DNA from: Phycisphaerae bacterium | GTDB taxonomy: Bacteria; Planctomycetota; Phycisphaerae; Tepidisphaerales; Tepidisphaeraceae | DNA: 64,000 nucleotides | Assembly: GCA_025924315.1 (NCBI GenBank) | Contig: JAICIO010000017.1 | Span: 1-64,000, forward strand | Direction: 5' to 3' | Shown: piece after piece, positions 32,818-41,848 of the stretch | How positions within the stretch are numbered: position 1 is the stretch's first letter | Layout of the letters: every line of letters begins with the position of its first letter | Notes under the pieces: model-generated | The model's database searches: none | What the model saw: only the letters and a program-made list of their open reading frames with translations | Told to the model about the DNA's origin: nothing | Position numbers and translations under genes: made by a program

Positions 32818-34740
32818 TCATCTCGTCTGCGTGCGCCACCACAGTTCGAGCATCAGCAGTGCGTACAGTCGTTGGGAATGATCGCCTTTGCGTTCGTCGT
32901 GTTCCCTTAGAAGTTGGCGGACGACCGCGAGATCGAAGTGATCTTTCGCGAAGGAGTGGTCGGCGAAGAGGTGGCTTCGCAGGAATCCGGCGAGGTCTTT
33001 GCGGAACCATTCGCCGATGGGAACGGCGAAGCCCATTTTCCCGCGACGGAAGACCTCCCTCGGCAGATCGCGCGCGAACGCTTCACGAAGCAAACGCTTT
33101 CCGCCGCCTTTAATCAACTCGTCGCTCGATAATCCGGCGGCGAAATGCACGAGCTCATGATCCATGAAGGGGCTGCGCACTTCGAGCGCGTGCAACATCG
33201 ATGCGCGGTCAAGTTTCACGAGCAAATCGTCCGGCAGATACGTGACGCGATCGAGCGCCAGCGCCGCCTGCACGGGATCGCACGAATCGTGCAGCAATCC
33301 CTCGAAAAGCGCGACGTGGGGGTCCGGAGGTTGCACGTCGCCTGCGCCCATCAACCTGGCGATCACCCTGTCGTCGAACAACCGCGTGAGACCGGCATAC
33401 TGCTCGGCGGGCGATTCGTTCATATGACGAAGCAGACGCTTGAATCGCGCAAAACTTGATTTGGGATGATGGCCCGGAAGCTTTTGCCAGATACGCGCGG
33501 TTGCGAGCGTGCGCAATGGCGCGACGGCGCGCAGTTTTTGGCCGATGGCCATGGCGCGATAGCGGTCGTATCCGCCGAAGAGTTCGTCTCCGCCGTCGCC
33601 GCTCAGGGCGACCTTCACATGTTTGCGCGTTTCGCGCGAGAGGTAATGCGTGGGCAATGCGGACGAATCCGCGAACGGCTGACCATAAACCTCCGCGAGC
33701 TTGGGCAGATCCTCGGCCGCTTCGGGCTTCACGAAAAACTGTTGGTGAATCGTGCCGAGATGCTGAGCGACTTCCGCCGCGTATTCGGTTTCGTCGTACT
33801 TGGGATCGTGAAAGCCGATCGAAAATGTGTGCACCGGTTGATCGGGCGGAACAGTCGCCTTCATCGCGGCCGCGACAATCGAGCTGTCGATCCCACCGGA
33901 GAGAAAGCATCCGATCGGCACATCTGATACGAGCTGCCGCCTGACGGCTTGGGTGACGAGCTTCCGCGTCGTTTCGACCTTCGTCTCATGCGAAATCTCT
34001 AAGCCGGCTTCGTCGGAAACTTCATTGGGACTGAACGACCAACTGACCGGCGGGCCATTGAGCCGCATCGCCGTTCCGGGGGCAAGCGTTCGCGCGTTCT
34101 CATAAATCGTCTGCGGCGCGCCGATATATCCCCAGCGCAGATAATCAATGAGAGCCGTCCAGTTAATAGACCCATCAAACCACGGCACCTGACGCAAGGC
34201 GCACAGCTCGCTGGCAAATGCGATCGATGGCGGAATGGTCCCGTTCTGCAAGAGCGCGTAATACAGCGGCTTCTGTCCCATCCGATCGCGGGCGAGGAAG
34301 AGCTCGCCCTTCGCCTGGTTCCAGATGGCCAAGGCGTACATGCCGTTGAGTTTTTGCAGACAGGCATCGCCCCACACTTCGTAGGCACGAAGCAATACTT
34401 CCGTGTCGCCGGTGGTTCGCCAGGTGTAGCCTCGATCCGCCGCCGTCAATTCCGCGCGCAGCTCGCGAAAGTTGTAGATCTCGCCATTGAATACGAGCCA
34501 TTGGTTGTTTTTTCCATCATCGAACGGTTGAAGTGATCGCTCGTCGAGATCGAGAATGGCGAGGCGGCGGTGAACCAATCCACATTGCGGGCGGTCACGA
34601 TCGATCTCGTCTTCGTGGTTGAGATAAAGGCCTTCGCCATCCGGCCCGCGATGGGCGATGCGCGCGGACATCGCCGCCAGCACCGGGCGCGTGATGCGCT
34701 GGCGAGCATCCCACGTCACAATCCCGGCGAATCCGCACAT
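32818..34740 (-). CDS. asnB: Asparagine synthetase (glutamine-hydrolysing)
   Basis: The protein (640 aa) has the N-terminal glutamine amidotransferase domain with the nucleophile Cys2 in MCGFAGIVTW, and the synthetase domain with the pyrophosphate loop SGGIDSSIV (about 270). It converts aspartate to asparagine with ATP and glutamine. In planctomycetes some members act instead on peptidoglycan or polysaccharide precursors, and sequence alone does not decide. TATAAT (34780-34785, minus strand) lies 39 bases before the ATG. Its stop abuts the inverted repeat described at 32723. Confidence 0.92.
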   Translation of the reverse strand: MCGFAGIVTWDARQRITRPVLAAMSARIAHRGPDGEGLYLNHEDEIDRDRPQCGLVHRRLAILDLDERSLQPFDDGKNNQWLVFNGEIYNFRELRAELTAADRGYTWRTTGDTEVLLRAYEVWGDACLQKLNGMYALAIWNQAKGELFLARDRMGQKPLYYALLQNGTIPPSIAFASELCALRQVPWFDGSINWTALIDYLRWGYIGAPQTIYENARTLAPGTAMRLNGPPVSWSFSPNEVSDEAGLEISHETKVETTRKLVTQAVRRQLVSDVPIGCFLSGGIDSSIVAAAMKATVPPDQPVHTFSIGFHDPKYDETEYAAEVAQHLGTIHQQFFVKPEAAEDLPKLAEVYGQPFADSSALPTHYLSRETRKHVKVALSGDGGDELFGGYDRYRAMAIGQKLRAVAPLRTLATARIWQKLPGHHPKSSFARFKRLLRHMNESPAEQYAGLTRLFDDRVIARLMGAGDVQPPDPHVALFEGLLHDSCDPVQAALALDRVTYLPDDLLVKLDRASMLHALEVRSPFMDHELVHFAAGLSSDELIKGGGKRLLREAFARDLPREVFRRGKMGFAVPIGEWFRKDLAGFLRSHLFADHSFAKDHFDLAVVRQLLREHDERKGDHSQRLYALLMLELWWRTQTR

Positions 34741-34779
34741 GGTCGAGAAGGTAAGAGAACAGTCCGCGAAACTCTACGC

Positions 34780-34785
34780 ATTATA
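34780..34785 (-). promoter_or_regulatory. -10 box of asnB
   Basis: TATAAT is read on the minus strand, 39 bases upstream of the asnB start. No good -35 box is visible. Confidence 0.35.
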
Positions 34786-34828
34786 GGGGAAGCGACAGGC
34801 CCAGATGTGACGCGGGCGATTCGTCAGC

Positions 34829-35233
34829 TTATCCAAACCGGATCTTCCGCTCCGCGCCATCGCCGTCATACCACCGGCCGGGCTTGAGGCTGATCTTGCG
34901 GAGGCCGGCGGATTTGCAGGCGAGAGTCAGTTGCTTTTCGAGGCCCGAAAGGAGCAGTTGCTTCAGCTCGTAGAGATGTGATGAGCTGTCGACGATGACT
35001 TTCAACGTCCCGGCGTGAAAGGATTCGAGCGATGAATGTTCACAGAGAATCGCCGGCACGAGTTGCTGCCAGCACTCCGCGATCGCGGACATTTTGCCTT
35101 GGCGTTTCTGGACGGAGTTCTTGAAGAATGAAAGCATCTCCGGCCCCAGGGCAGCGGTTTCCTTTGGCGCGGATTGCTTCACCTTCCAGAGGCGGGTGAG
35201 CGTACGTTCGTCCTCGCGGTCCTTCGCGTTCAT
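34829..35233 (-). CDS. dciA: DciA (DUF721) family helicase-loading factor
   Basis: I start at the ATG at 35233 (134 aa; MNAKDREDERTLTRLW); longer frames add a low-complexity leader. The DUF721 fold is recognisable in CWQQLVPAILCEHSSLESF, LKVIVDSSSHLYEL and the end LRKISLKPGRW. DciA is the ancestral loader of the replicative helicase DnaB and is usually found near the replication origin. Here it lies just past dinD and dnaN, within 2.5 kb of the probable oriC. Confidence 0.75.
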   Translation of the reverse strand: MNAKDREDERTLTRLWKVKQSAPKETAALGPEMLSFFKNSVQKRQGKMSAIAECWQQLVPAILCEHSSLESFHAGTLKVIVDSSSHLYELKQLLLSGLEKQLTLACKSAGLRKISLKPGRWYDGDGAERKIRFG

Positions 35234-35243
35234 GCTGCACCCG

Positions 35244-36134
35244 CTAGAGAAGCTTATCATCGGCAGGCTTTGTTCCGCCGAGGCCGAGCGCATCTTTTCC
35301 GTCAAGTTCAAGTTTGGGCGGTGTATCCTTGACCCGCTTTTCAACGTGCTTGATGTGCTCCGCTGGTTTGATGTTTTCCGGCATCGTGCCACCGATGCGT
35401 TGAATCGCAGCGCGTACCTCTTTGCCGACCTGCTCGTGGGCCCGAATCGCGCCCTGCTGGGTCTTGATCCTCTCTCGAGCCAGTTTCTCCCGCGCTTGAG
35501 TCATCCGAAACTGATTCGCGGCCAGCTCGGTCGTGTCCATTCGATCCATCAGGTTTTCGGATTTCGGAATTCCCTTTCGAGCTTTGATGGATTCGTTGCC
35601 TAATCCGTTATAGAGGCCCTTGTAGCCAGCGTCGTGAAAAACGCCGAACATCACGCTCTGCACGCCAGCTTCCCGCGCAGCACCAGATAACGCCTTGAAC
35701 TCTTCGGACGTTTGCTTGCGCAACTCTATTCGCTCTACGTCGCGAGCTTGAGCGTCCGATATCTCTTGTCGACGCGTCTGAATTGCAAAGTATTTTTGGG
35801 CAAGTGCGATTTCCGGCTTACGCGGATCACCGTTCTGTGCAATAAGATAGCATGCGAATCGGCTCAGATGGAAATCAGCGATCGATCTAGTGCTTCCCGA
35901 TCCCAACGTGACCATTTTGCCGGCGCCGGCAAAATGGTGGTCACATTGGTTGCCCGACCGCTCGCACGAGGTCATTGCGCGACCTAGAGCGTCTTCAAAT
36001 CGGCGCCATTGCGAATAACCGAGCAACGGCTGCAAATCGCGAGCACTCCAATACTCCGCGCCGTGCTCGTTAATCTGCTTGAGCTCTTCAAACGTCTTTC
36101 CCGATTCATGAACTGGAAGGTCTTCCGTAGCCAT
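35244..36134 (-). CDS. dinD: DinD-like DNA-damage-inducible protein
   Basis: The 296-aa protein has the BRO-N/DinD N-terminal fold (GAEYWSARDLQPLLGYSQW) with FACYLIAQNGDPRKPEI, and the DinD C-terminal part (ALSGAAREAGVQSVMFGVF and YNGLGNESIKARKGI). In E. coli DinD is SOS-induced and affects RecA filaments. An in-frame GC palindrome at 35929-35943 (HFAGAGKMV) is native to the family. AGGGAA seven bases before the ATG is the ribosome site. I see no LexA box. It is 22 bases downstream of dnaN, so it is likely cotranscribed with it. Confidence 0.85.
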   Translation of the reverse strand: MATEDLPVHESGKTFEELKQINEHGAEYWSARDLQPLLGYSQWRRFEDALGRAMTSCERSGNQCDHHFAGAGKMVTLGSGSTRSIADFHLSRFACYLIAQNGDPRKPEIALAQKYFAIQTRRQEISDAQARDVERIELRKQTSEEFKALSGAAREAGVQSVMFGVFHDAGYKGLYNGLGNESIKARKGIPKSENLMDRMDTTELAANQFRMTQAREKLARERIKTQQGAIRAHEQVGKEVRAAIQRIGGTMPENIKPAEHIKHVEKRVKDTPPKLELDGKDALGLGGTKPADDKLL

Positions 36135-36156
36135 AACGGTTCCCTGATATCAAGCA

Positions 36157-37263
36157 TCACTGCAAGTTCACCGGCATGATCACGTAGAGGAAATTCTGGC
36201 CGCCCTTGAGCAGGCCCGGACGATTCGGGGCCGTCAGTTCGAGACTGATTTCGTCGCTGTCGACCACGCGCAACGCTTCCGTGAGGAACGTTGGATTGAA
36301 GCCGATCTCGACATCGGCGCCGTCGAACTTGCATGCGAAATTGACCTCGGCTTCGCCCGATTCGGGCGAACGGCTTGTTAATTGCAGGCCTTTCTTCGTG
36401 AAGCTCATTCGCACGCCTTTGCTCTCTTCGGTCGTGAGCAAGGCCGCGCGACGAATGGCGCTCAGGAAGTCTGCCGTTGCGGCGGTCATCGTCTTGTCGG
36501 CGTCCTTCGGAATCACGTCTTCGTACGGCGGGAACTGGCCTTCCACCAGGTTACTCGTGAGCGTCGCGCTGCTGGTGTGGAAGATGATCTGATTCTCGCG
36601 CATTTGGAATTGCACCGGCTCTTCGGGATCATCGATCAGCTTGTCCACGAGGTTGAGGGCCTTGGCGGGCACGATCGCTTGCGCGCCGTCCTTGCCAAGC
36701 TTGCCGTTGGCGGCGAGATCGCTCTTGGCCATCGCGAGGCGACGGCCGTCCGTGCTCACCAGGTTCAGCTTCTTATTTTTCGCAACGATCAGCACACCGT
36801 TGAACGCGTAGCGCGTGCTTTCGCGCGCGGCGGCGAAGAGTGTTTGCCCGATCAGCTGCTTGAGCAAGCCGCCGGGCACTTCGAAATCCGGCTCGCCTTC
36901 AAAATCCGGGACCGGCGGGAAATCGCTCACCGCCTGCGTGTAAATCTTGAAATGCGAATCCTGGCCCTTGATGTGAGCTTGATCGTTCACGACTTCGATC
37001 GAGAGCGTGTCGTCGATGCTTTCGCGAACGATGTCGCGAAACTTGTCCGCGGGCAGAAGCACCTCGCCGGGCTGTTCGATCTGCACCTGCGGATCGCTGT
37101 AGCGGATCGCGACCTCGAGATCGGTCGCGGCGATCGTGAGACGATCATCCGCTGCGGTGAGCTTCACGCACTGCAGCACGGGCTTGGGTGTGCGGGCGGC
37201 GACAACATTTCCAGCGACGGTCAGCGCTTCCAGCAGCGCTCCGCGGTTGCAGATTACTTTCAT
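36157..37263 (-). CDS. dnaN: DNA polymerase III beta subunit (sliding clamp)
   Basis: DnaN is the ring-shaped processivity clamp of the replicative polymerase. At 368 aa it has the usual length and the three-domain clamp pattern, starting MKVICNRGALLEALTVAG and ending with MPVNLQ, a usual clamp C terminus (MPxxL/R). A GAGGAAAGG ribosome site lies about 9 bases before the ATG. It is transcribed away from the origin-like region at 37290-37645, with dinD and dciA downstream. Confidence 0.97.
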   Translation of the reverse strand: MKVICNRGALLEALTVAGNVVAARTPKPVLQCVKLTAADDRLTIAATDLEVAIRYSDPQVQIEQPGEVLLPADKFRDIVRESIDDTLSIEVVNDQAHIKGQDSHFKIYTQAVSDFPPVPDFEGEPDFEVPGGLLKQLIGQTLFAAARESTRYAFNGVLIVAKNKKLNLVSTDGRRLAMAKSDLAANGKLGKDGAQAIVPAKALNLVDKLIDDPEEPVQFQMRENQIIFHTSSATLTSNLVEGQFPPYEDVIPKDADKTMTAATADFLSAIRRAALLTTEESKGVRMSFTKKGLQLTSRSPESGEAEVNFACKFDGADVEIGFNPTFLTEALRVVDSDEISLELTAPNRPGLLKGGQNFLYVIMPVNLQ

Positions 37264-37289
37264 CGGCGATGCCTTTCCTCGGTCTCTCC

Positions 37290-37645
37290 GTCCACACTTT
37301 CCAAGTGGGGGAGCGATACTCTATCAGATGATCTTCTTACATAAACTTATTTGAAAAGTAGTAGTAGTGATGATGCCTGGCGCATTGTGGATAACTTCTG
37401 GGAGAAAACAGTAAACGTAAGCGATATAAAACGTTACGACGCGTATTACAGGACGTTGTCTGTGGACAAGCTGTTAGCGAACGTGTCGCACCGGACTTGC
37501 GAAAACACGGATCCCACGACACGCGCCGCTTGTCCGATGCGATCGTTGTAGCGAACGAACCGAACCCGCGACAGACGCACGTCAGAGGTCGCCAAGTTCT
37601 CCACCGGCTGTGCGATAGCCTTGCGCCAGCTTTATCCACCGGTTG
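37290..37645. other. Probable chromosome replication origin (oriC)
   Basis: The spacer of 438 bases next to dnaN contains a perfect DnaA box (TGTGGATAA, 37386-37394, minus-strand TTATCCACA), a near-perfect one (TGTGGACAA, 37461-37469), and weaker ones TTCTCCACC (37597-37605) and TTATCCACC (37632-37640). Read on the minus strand, the first box is followed by a GC-rich spacer, then ACTACTACT triplets (37357-37366), then an AT-rich run (37320-37356). This order of box, GC linker, triplets and AT-rich DUE is the DnaA-trio basal unwinding arrangement. No dnaA gene is in the window. Confidence 0.75.
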
Positions 37646-37701
37646 TTCAGCGCGATCCCTTGCGCTGCACGTCTGACGCTGCAGTTGTATCATATCGCTC
37701 G

Positions 37702-38097
37702 ATGTTCGTCTTGCGGATGCTGAGCTATCTCTGGGCTTTGCCGACGACGATGCTCGGCCTGGTCTTCGTCCCGCTGGCGATGCTCACGCGCGGCGGCGTG
37801 CGCGTGGTGTCGGGGGTAGTCGAAGTGTACGGGGGTTGGGTCGAGATCTTTCTTCGCCGTTGCACGTTGCTGCCGAACGGCGCCAGCGCGATGACGCTGG
37901 GCCACGTCGTGCTTGGCCGAGACGAAATGCAGCTCGACCTGACGCGCGCTCATGAGCGCGTGCATGTTCGACAAGTCGAGCGATGGGGACCACTCTTCAT
38001 TCCTGCCTATCTGACCGCATCGCTCGTGTTGTGGATGCGCGGCAAGCGCGCCTATGCGGACAATCCATTCGAGCTTGAAGCGTTTCGCTGCTCATAA
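37702..38097 (+). CDS. Small membrane protein with HERVH motif
   Basis: I start at the ATG at 37702 (131 aa) because TATCAT ends 8 bases earlier. The protein has hydrophobic segments at about 7-30 and 98-115 and the motif AHERVHVRQVERWGPLFIP near residue 95. HExxH is the zinc-binding pattern of metallopeptidases, and E-V-H-V-R-Q with a following helix occurs in a small group of uncharacterised planctomycete proteins. A peptidase role is possible but unproven. It borders the origin region. Confidence 0.55.
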   Translation: MFVLRMLSYLWALPTTMLGLVFVPLAMLTRGGVRVVSGVVEVYGGWVEIFLRRCTLLPNGASAMTLGHVVLGRDEMQLDLTRAHERVHVRQVERWGPLFIPAYLTASLVLWMRGKRAYADNPFELEAFRCS

Positions 38098-38109
38098 GTC
38101 AGTCATCGC

Positions 38110-40209
38110 ATGACAAAAAGTTTTCACTGTCTGCTGGTCGTTCTTGTGATGGTCATTAGTCTTCGCGCGTCGGCAGCGGACTTCGAGGCGGAGCTGAATG
38201 GTCTCAAGATCACGCTTGATGGTGAAACGGGCGGCGTTCTCAAACTTCAATACGCCGGTCCTGGGACGATGCTCGAATCATCGCCCGAGCGCGCCGGGAT
38301 GATCGATCTGGCCTATCCCGTCGAGCGCTTTGAGCCGCTGCGGCTCGCGTCGCGATTTTCGCACCGGGCGAAGATCTCGCATGCGAAGGATTCGGTGACT
38401 GTCGATTGGGAAAGACTCGGCGCGAGCCGCGATTTCGAATTGCCGGGAAATGTGTCAGCAAGTGTAACGTTCCGAGCGGCGCCCGATGGCAGATCGATCG
38501 TTCTAACCGCGAAAGTGACGAATCGTTCGCCGCGGTCGGTGCGGCAGGTGGTGTTTCCGGATTTCCCGGGATTGCGACCGTTCGCAGGTGTGGCGAATAC
38601 GCTCTTTCGCACGGCTGGAACGGTCTCGCCGCTGTTTCTCGAGCTGGCGAAGACCGAGGAGCGAGAGAGCCAGCAATACATGATCGACGGCGCGTCGTAC
38701 TCCGCGAAATACGAGGCCGGCGGGCTGTTTCATTCGATGGTCGCGCGGTGGATGGACTTCGGCGGATTGAGCGGCGGATTCAGCCTTTTTCCGCGGCGCT
38801 GGGGTTGGGAACCGCAGGTCGTCACGCGATTACAACTTTCCGAAGTCGACCAAAGTCTGCGCTTGATGTGCCTGCACGACGTCGAGATCAAACCGGATCA
38901 AACCTGGGAAAGCGGTGAGTTCTGGCTCACGCCTCACACCGGCGGATGGGCGAAGGGAATCGAACCGTTCCGCGCGTGGGTGAAGCAGAACTTCAAGCGA
39001 GAATGGCCGGTGCCGAAACATGTTCGCGAAGGACTGGGCTTTCGCACGGTTTGGATGTGCCAGAACCAGCCGGGCGATCCGAAGGACGCGGTGTTCATGT
39101 TCAAGGATCTGCCGAAGCTTGCGGCGGAGTCGAAAGAGCAAGGCCTCGACGAGATGACGCTCTGGGCATGGAACAAAGGGTTCGTTCTTCCGCTTCCCGG
39201 CCCGTACCCGCATCTCGGCACGGAACAGGAGATGATCGACGCCGTCGCGGAGTGCAAAAAGATCGGCGTGAACGTCGTGCCGTTCATCAGCGTGCTGCAA
39301 GCGAACACCGAAACCGCTTCGCGCTATGGTTTGAAAGTTATTGATAACAACGGGTGGACGTATCACACAGACCTCATCCCGCGGTGGAACCCGCCGTATG
39401 CGAGCGGGTTTGCCTGCGTTCCGATTCCGACGAACAATGCGCTCTGGCAGAAAGATGTGCTCGCGGGGGCGAAGCACCTCATCGATGTCGGCATGCCGTC
39501 GCTCGGCTGGGATCAATTCACGTCCATCAACACCCCTCCGCCGAACATCAACACGCTTACCACGCAGATCCGAAAGCTCGCGAAGGCGAAAGATCCCGAA
39601 TCGACCTTCATGGGCGAAGAGCTGTGGAACATCGACGTGGACAGCGCGCAGCTCGACTACACCTGGAACTGGGGCAGCTATCGCGATATCCGTCCGCTGA
39701 CGAGCGTCTATCCCGCGCCGCGCGTCAACTGCTGCATCAGCGAATCGCCGATGTCGGTGAAGAAAGCGTTTGCGGACAACCTTTACATGAACATCTTTCC
39801 GCGGAAGGCGGAGTCGACGAATGGTTCGGATTGGATCGCGAATCACACGGAGCTGAGTGCGGCGCTGAAACAGTGCGCACATTTGCGGAAGCAGTTTCTC
39901 GATTACTTCACCGACGGCACGCTCATCGGCGAGTGCATTCTGACGGAGCCCAACCCTGACGCGCACGTCTCCGCGTATGTGCTGTCGGATCGAATCCTGA
40001 TCGTCGTGATCAATCAAGGTCCGAGCAAAAGTTTGAATCTGAAGGCCGATCCATCGCCATGGATGAGTAAGCCCGGCGACGCGTTTACAGTGCAATCGTT
40101 CGATGGCAGCGGAAAGCTGGTGGCGACAACCTCGATCCGCCACCCCTGGAACTTTGCAACACCGATCGCCACGGGCGACGTCGCGATCTACGAGATCACG
40201 CAGCCCTAA
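38110..40209 (+). CDS. Secreted glycoside-hydrolase-like protein (DUF6259-type)
   Basis: The 699-aa protein has a signal peptide (about 1-22, ending LRASA) and a two-part plan: an N-terminal beta-sandwich (about 25-310, SVTFRAAPDGRSIVLTAKVT) and a TIM-barrel-like catalytic half with EMTLWAWNKG, LGWDQFTSINTPP and FMGEELWN, followed by a C-terminal beta domain. This resembles the alpha-galactosidase-related and DUF6259 groups, where a conserved Asp and Glu act. The sugar substrate is unknown. It starts 12 bases after the HERVH gene and may share its transcript. Confidence 0.65.
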   Translation: MTKSFHCLLVVLVMVISLRASAADFEAELNGLKITLDGETGGVLKLQYAGPGTMLESSPERAGMIDLAYPVERFEPLRLASRFSHRAKISHAKDSVTVDWERLGASRDFELPGNVSASVTFRAAPDGRSIVLTAKVTNRSPRSVRQVVFPDFPGLRPFAGVANTLFRTAGTVSPLFLELAKTEERESQQYMIDGASYSAKYEAGGLFHSMVARWMDFGGLSGGFSLFPRRWGWEPQVVTRLQLSEVDQSLRLMCLHDVEIKPDQTWESGEFWLTPHTGGWAKGIEPFRAWVKQNFKREWPVPKHVREGLGFRTVWMCQNQPGDPKDAVFMFKDLPKLAAESKEQGLDEMTLWAWNKGFVLPLPGPYPHLGTEQEMIDAVAECKKIGVNVVPFISVLQANTETASRYGLKVIDNNGWTYHTDLIPRWNPPYASGFACVPIPTNNALWQKDVLAGAKHLIDVGMPSLGWDQFTSINTPPPNINTLTTQIRKLAKAKDPESTFMGEELWNIDVDSAQLDYTWNWGSYRDIRPLTSVYPAPRVNCCISESPMSVKKAFADNLYMNIFPRKAESTNGSDWIANHTELSAALKQCAHLRKQFLDYFTDGTLIGECILTEPNPDAHVSAYVLSDRILIVVINQGPSKSLNLKADPSPWMSKPGDAFTVQSFDGSGKLVATTSIRHPWNFATPIATGDVAIYEITQP

Positions 40210-40267
40210 TGCGACAATTCTCACATGTGGTTATTTGTGAAGTATGGAACGATGTCGGGTCGCGCCT

Positions 40268-40273
40268 TATAAT
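40268..40273 (+). promoter_or_regulatory. -10 box of nuoD
   Basis: TATAAT lies 42 bases upstream of the nuoD ATG, and AAAGG serves as ribosome site. A matching -35 box is not clear. Confidence 0.4.
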
Positions 40274-40315
40274 CCCCGCCTTGCGCGAGCTTCGCGCCTC
40301 GAAAGGTTTATTCCG

Positions 40316-41587
40316 ATGCCTTACACGCTCGAAAAAGCGCCTGTTGATGTTGAAACCGACAACGATCCCGGCGATCAGGGGAATCGCTGGACGTTGAACT
40401 TTGGCCCGCAGCACCCCGCGACGCACACTACGCTGCGGCTTGTGCTCGAACTGGATGGCGAACGCGTTATCAAAGCCACGCCGCACATTGGCTATCTCCA
40501 CAGCGGATTCGAAAAGCTGATGGAGAACCTCAACTACAACCAGAACGTGACGATCGTCGATCGGATGGATTATTCGGCCCCGATCTATAACGAACTGGCG
40601 TGGCACGGCGCGACCGAAAAGTTGATGAGCATCAACCTCACGCCGCGATGCAAAGTGCTGCGGACGATAGCGGGCGAGCTGGGACGGATTCAATCGCACT
40701 TGCTCTGCGTTGGCGCGGCGGGTCTGGACCTCGGCGCGTTCACGGCTTTTCTTTACGGGTTCAACGAACGCGAGCGAATTTACGACATCGTCGAGTACAT
40801 GTCCGGCCAGCGGTTCCACACCAGCTGGACGCGCGTCGGCGGGCTGAACATGGATTTGCCGGATGAAGAAGTCTTCAAACGCATGGTGAAAGACTTCATC
40901 ATCAACGCAATGCCGCCGGCGATCGAAGACGTCGAGAAACTGCTGACGAAGAACCGCATCTACATCGATCGGACCCAAGGGATCGGCACGCTGACCCGCG
41001 AAGAGGCGATCGCATGGAGCCTGACCGGCCCGCTTGCCCGCGCATCCGGCGTGAAGCGCGACATTCGCAAGGATGAGCCGTATCTCTGCTTCGAAGACAA
41101 CTGGGACGGCCAAGGCGCGGCGGCGGTGGATTTCAAAGTCCCGATCATGACCACCGGCGACGTCTATGCGCGATACCTCGTGCGGCTCGAGGAGATGAGG
41201 CAGTCTTGTGCGATTATCCTTCAGTTGATCGACAACATTCCAAAGGGCTCGGTCAACGTCAGCCCCGAAGGCAAGGACGTTTTGCCCCCGAAGGACCAGG
41301 TCTATTCCAGCATTGAAGGCCTCATTCAGCACTTCGAGCTGATCATGACCAACCGCGGATTCCTCGCACCCAAGGGCGAAGTGTATGGCTGCATCGAAAG
41401 CGCCAACGGCGAGCTAGGCTATTACATTGTCAGTGCCGGGGAAAATGTTCCGTGGCGCGCGCGAACACGGCCGTGCAGCTACATCAACTATCAATCGTTC
41501 CCGAAGCAGATCGAAGGCCACATGATCAGCGACGTGGTCGCGGTTCTTGGCTCGATCAATGTCATCGCGGCGGAACTGGATCGATAG
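40316..41587 (+). CDS. nuoD: NADH-quinone oxidoreductase subunit D
   Basis: NuoD is a peripheral-arm subunit near the quinone site of complex I. The 423-aa protein has the family opening FGPQHPATHTTLRLVLELDG, the histidine segment THTTLR and the mid-region GLNMDLPDEEVF. I start at MPYTLEKAP, supported by AAAGG 11 bases upstream. It is not fused to NuoC, and no nuoA, B or C is adjacent. Four genes further on come nuoE and nuoF, with unrelated genes between them. Confidence 0.95.
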   Translation: MPYTLEKAPVDVETDNDPGDQGNRWTLNFGPQHPATHTTLRLVLELDGERVIKATPHIGYLHSGFEKLMENLNYNQNVTIVDRMDYSAPIYNELAWHGATEKLMSINLTPRCKVLRTIAGELGRIQSHLLCVGAAGLDLGAFTAFLYGFNERERIYDIVEYMSGQRFHTSWTRVGGLNMDLPDEEVFKRMVKDFIINAMPPAIEDVEKLLTKNRIYIDRTQGIGTLTREEAIAWSLTGPLARASGVKRDIRKDEPYLCFEDNWDGQGAAAVDFKVPIMTTGDVYARYLVRLEEMRQSCAIILQLIDNIPKGSVNVSPEGKDVLPPKDQVYSSIEGLIQHFELIMTNRGFLAPKGEVYGCIESANGELGYYIVSAGENVPWRARTRPCSYINYQSFPKQIEGHMISDVVAVLGSINVIAAELDR

Positions 41588-41602
41588 AACAAGGGGTTTT
41601 GG

Positions 41603-41836
41603 ATGACGACGGAACAACTCGAACGTTTTCACAAAGCGCGTCCATTTGTGCCGTTTTCCATCTTTGTTGGAGATGGACGGGAGATTCAGGTTGATCATCC
41701 GGAGATGATGGCTTACAAGCCGAAGGCGCGCACCTGCGCCGTCTGGTCCGACGGCGCGTACGAGGTGATCGACCTGTTGCTCGTAACGACATTAAAGCCC
41801 CGTCCGGCAAGCACCCGTCGACGTCGCGCCTCATAG
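41603..41836 (+). CDS. Small conserved protein of unknown function (77 aa)
   Basis: It begins MTTEQLERFHKARPFVPFS and continues with a beta-hairpin pattern IFVGDGREIQVDHPEMM. Similar 75-90 aa proteins are common in planctomycetes and lack a function. AAGGGG 9 bases before the ATG supports the start. It lies between nuoD and the DinB-like gene in one direction. Confidence 0.6.
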   Translation: MTTEQLERFHKARPFVPFSIFVGDGREIQVDHPEMMAYKPKARTCAVWSDGAYEVIDLLLVTTLKPRPASTRRRRAS

Positions 41837-41848
41837 AAGGAACCCTCA

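Noticed and set aside
35923-35945. GC palindrome GCCGGCGCCGGC in dinD
   Set aside because: It encodes the native FAGAGKM segment of the DinD family and is not an insertion.
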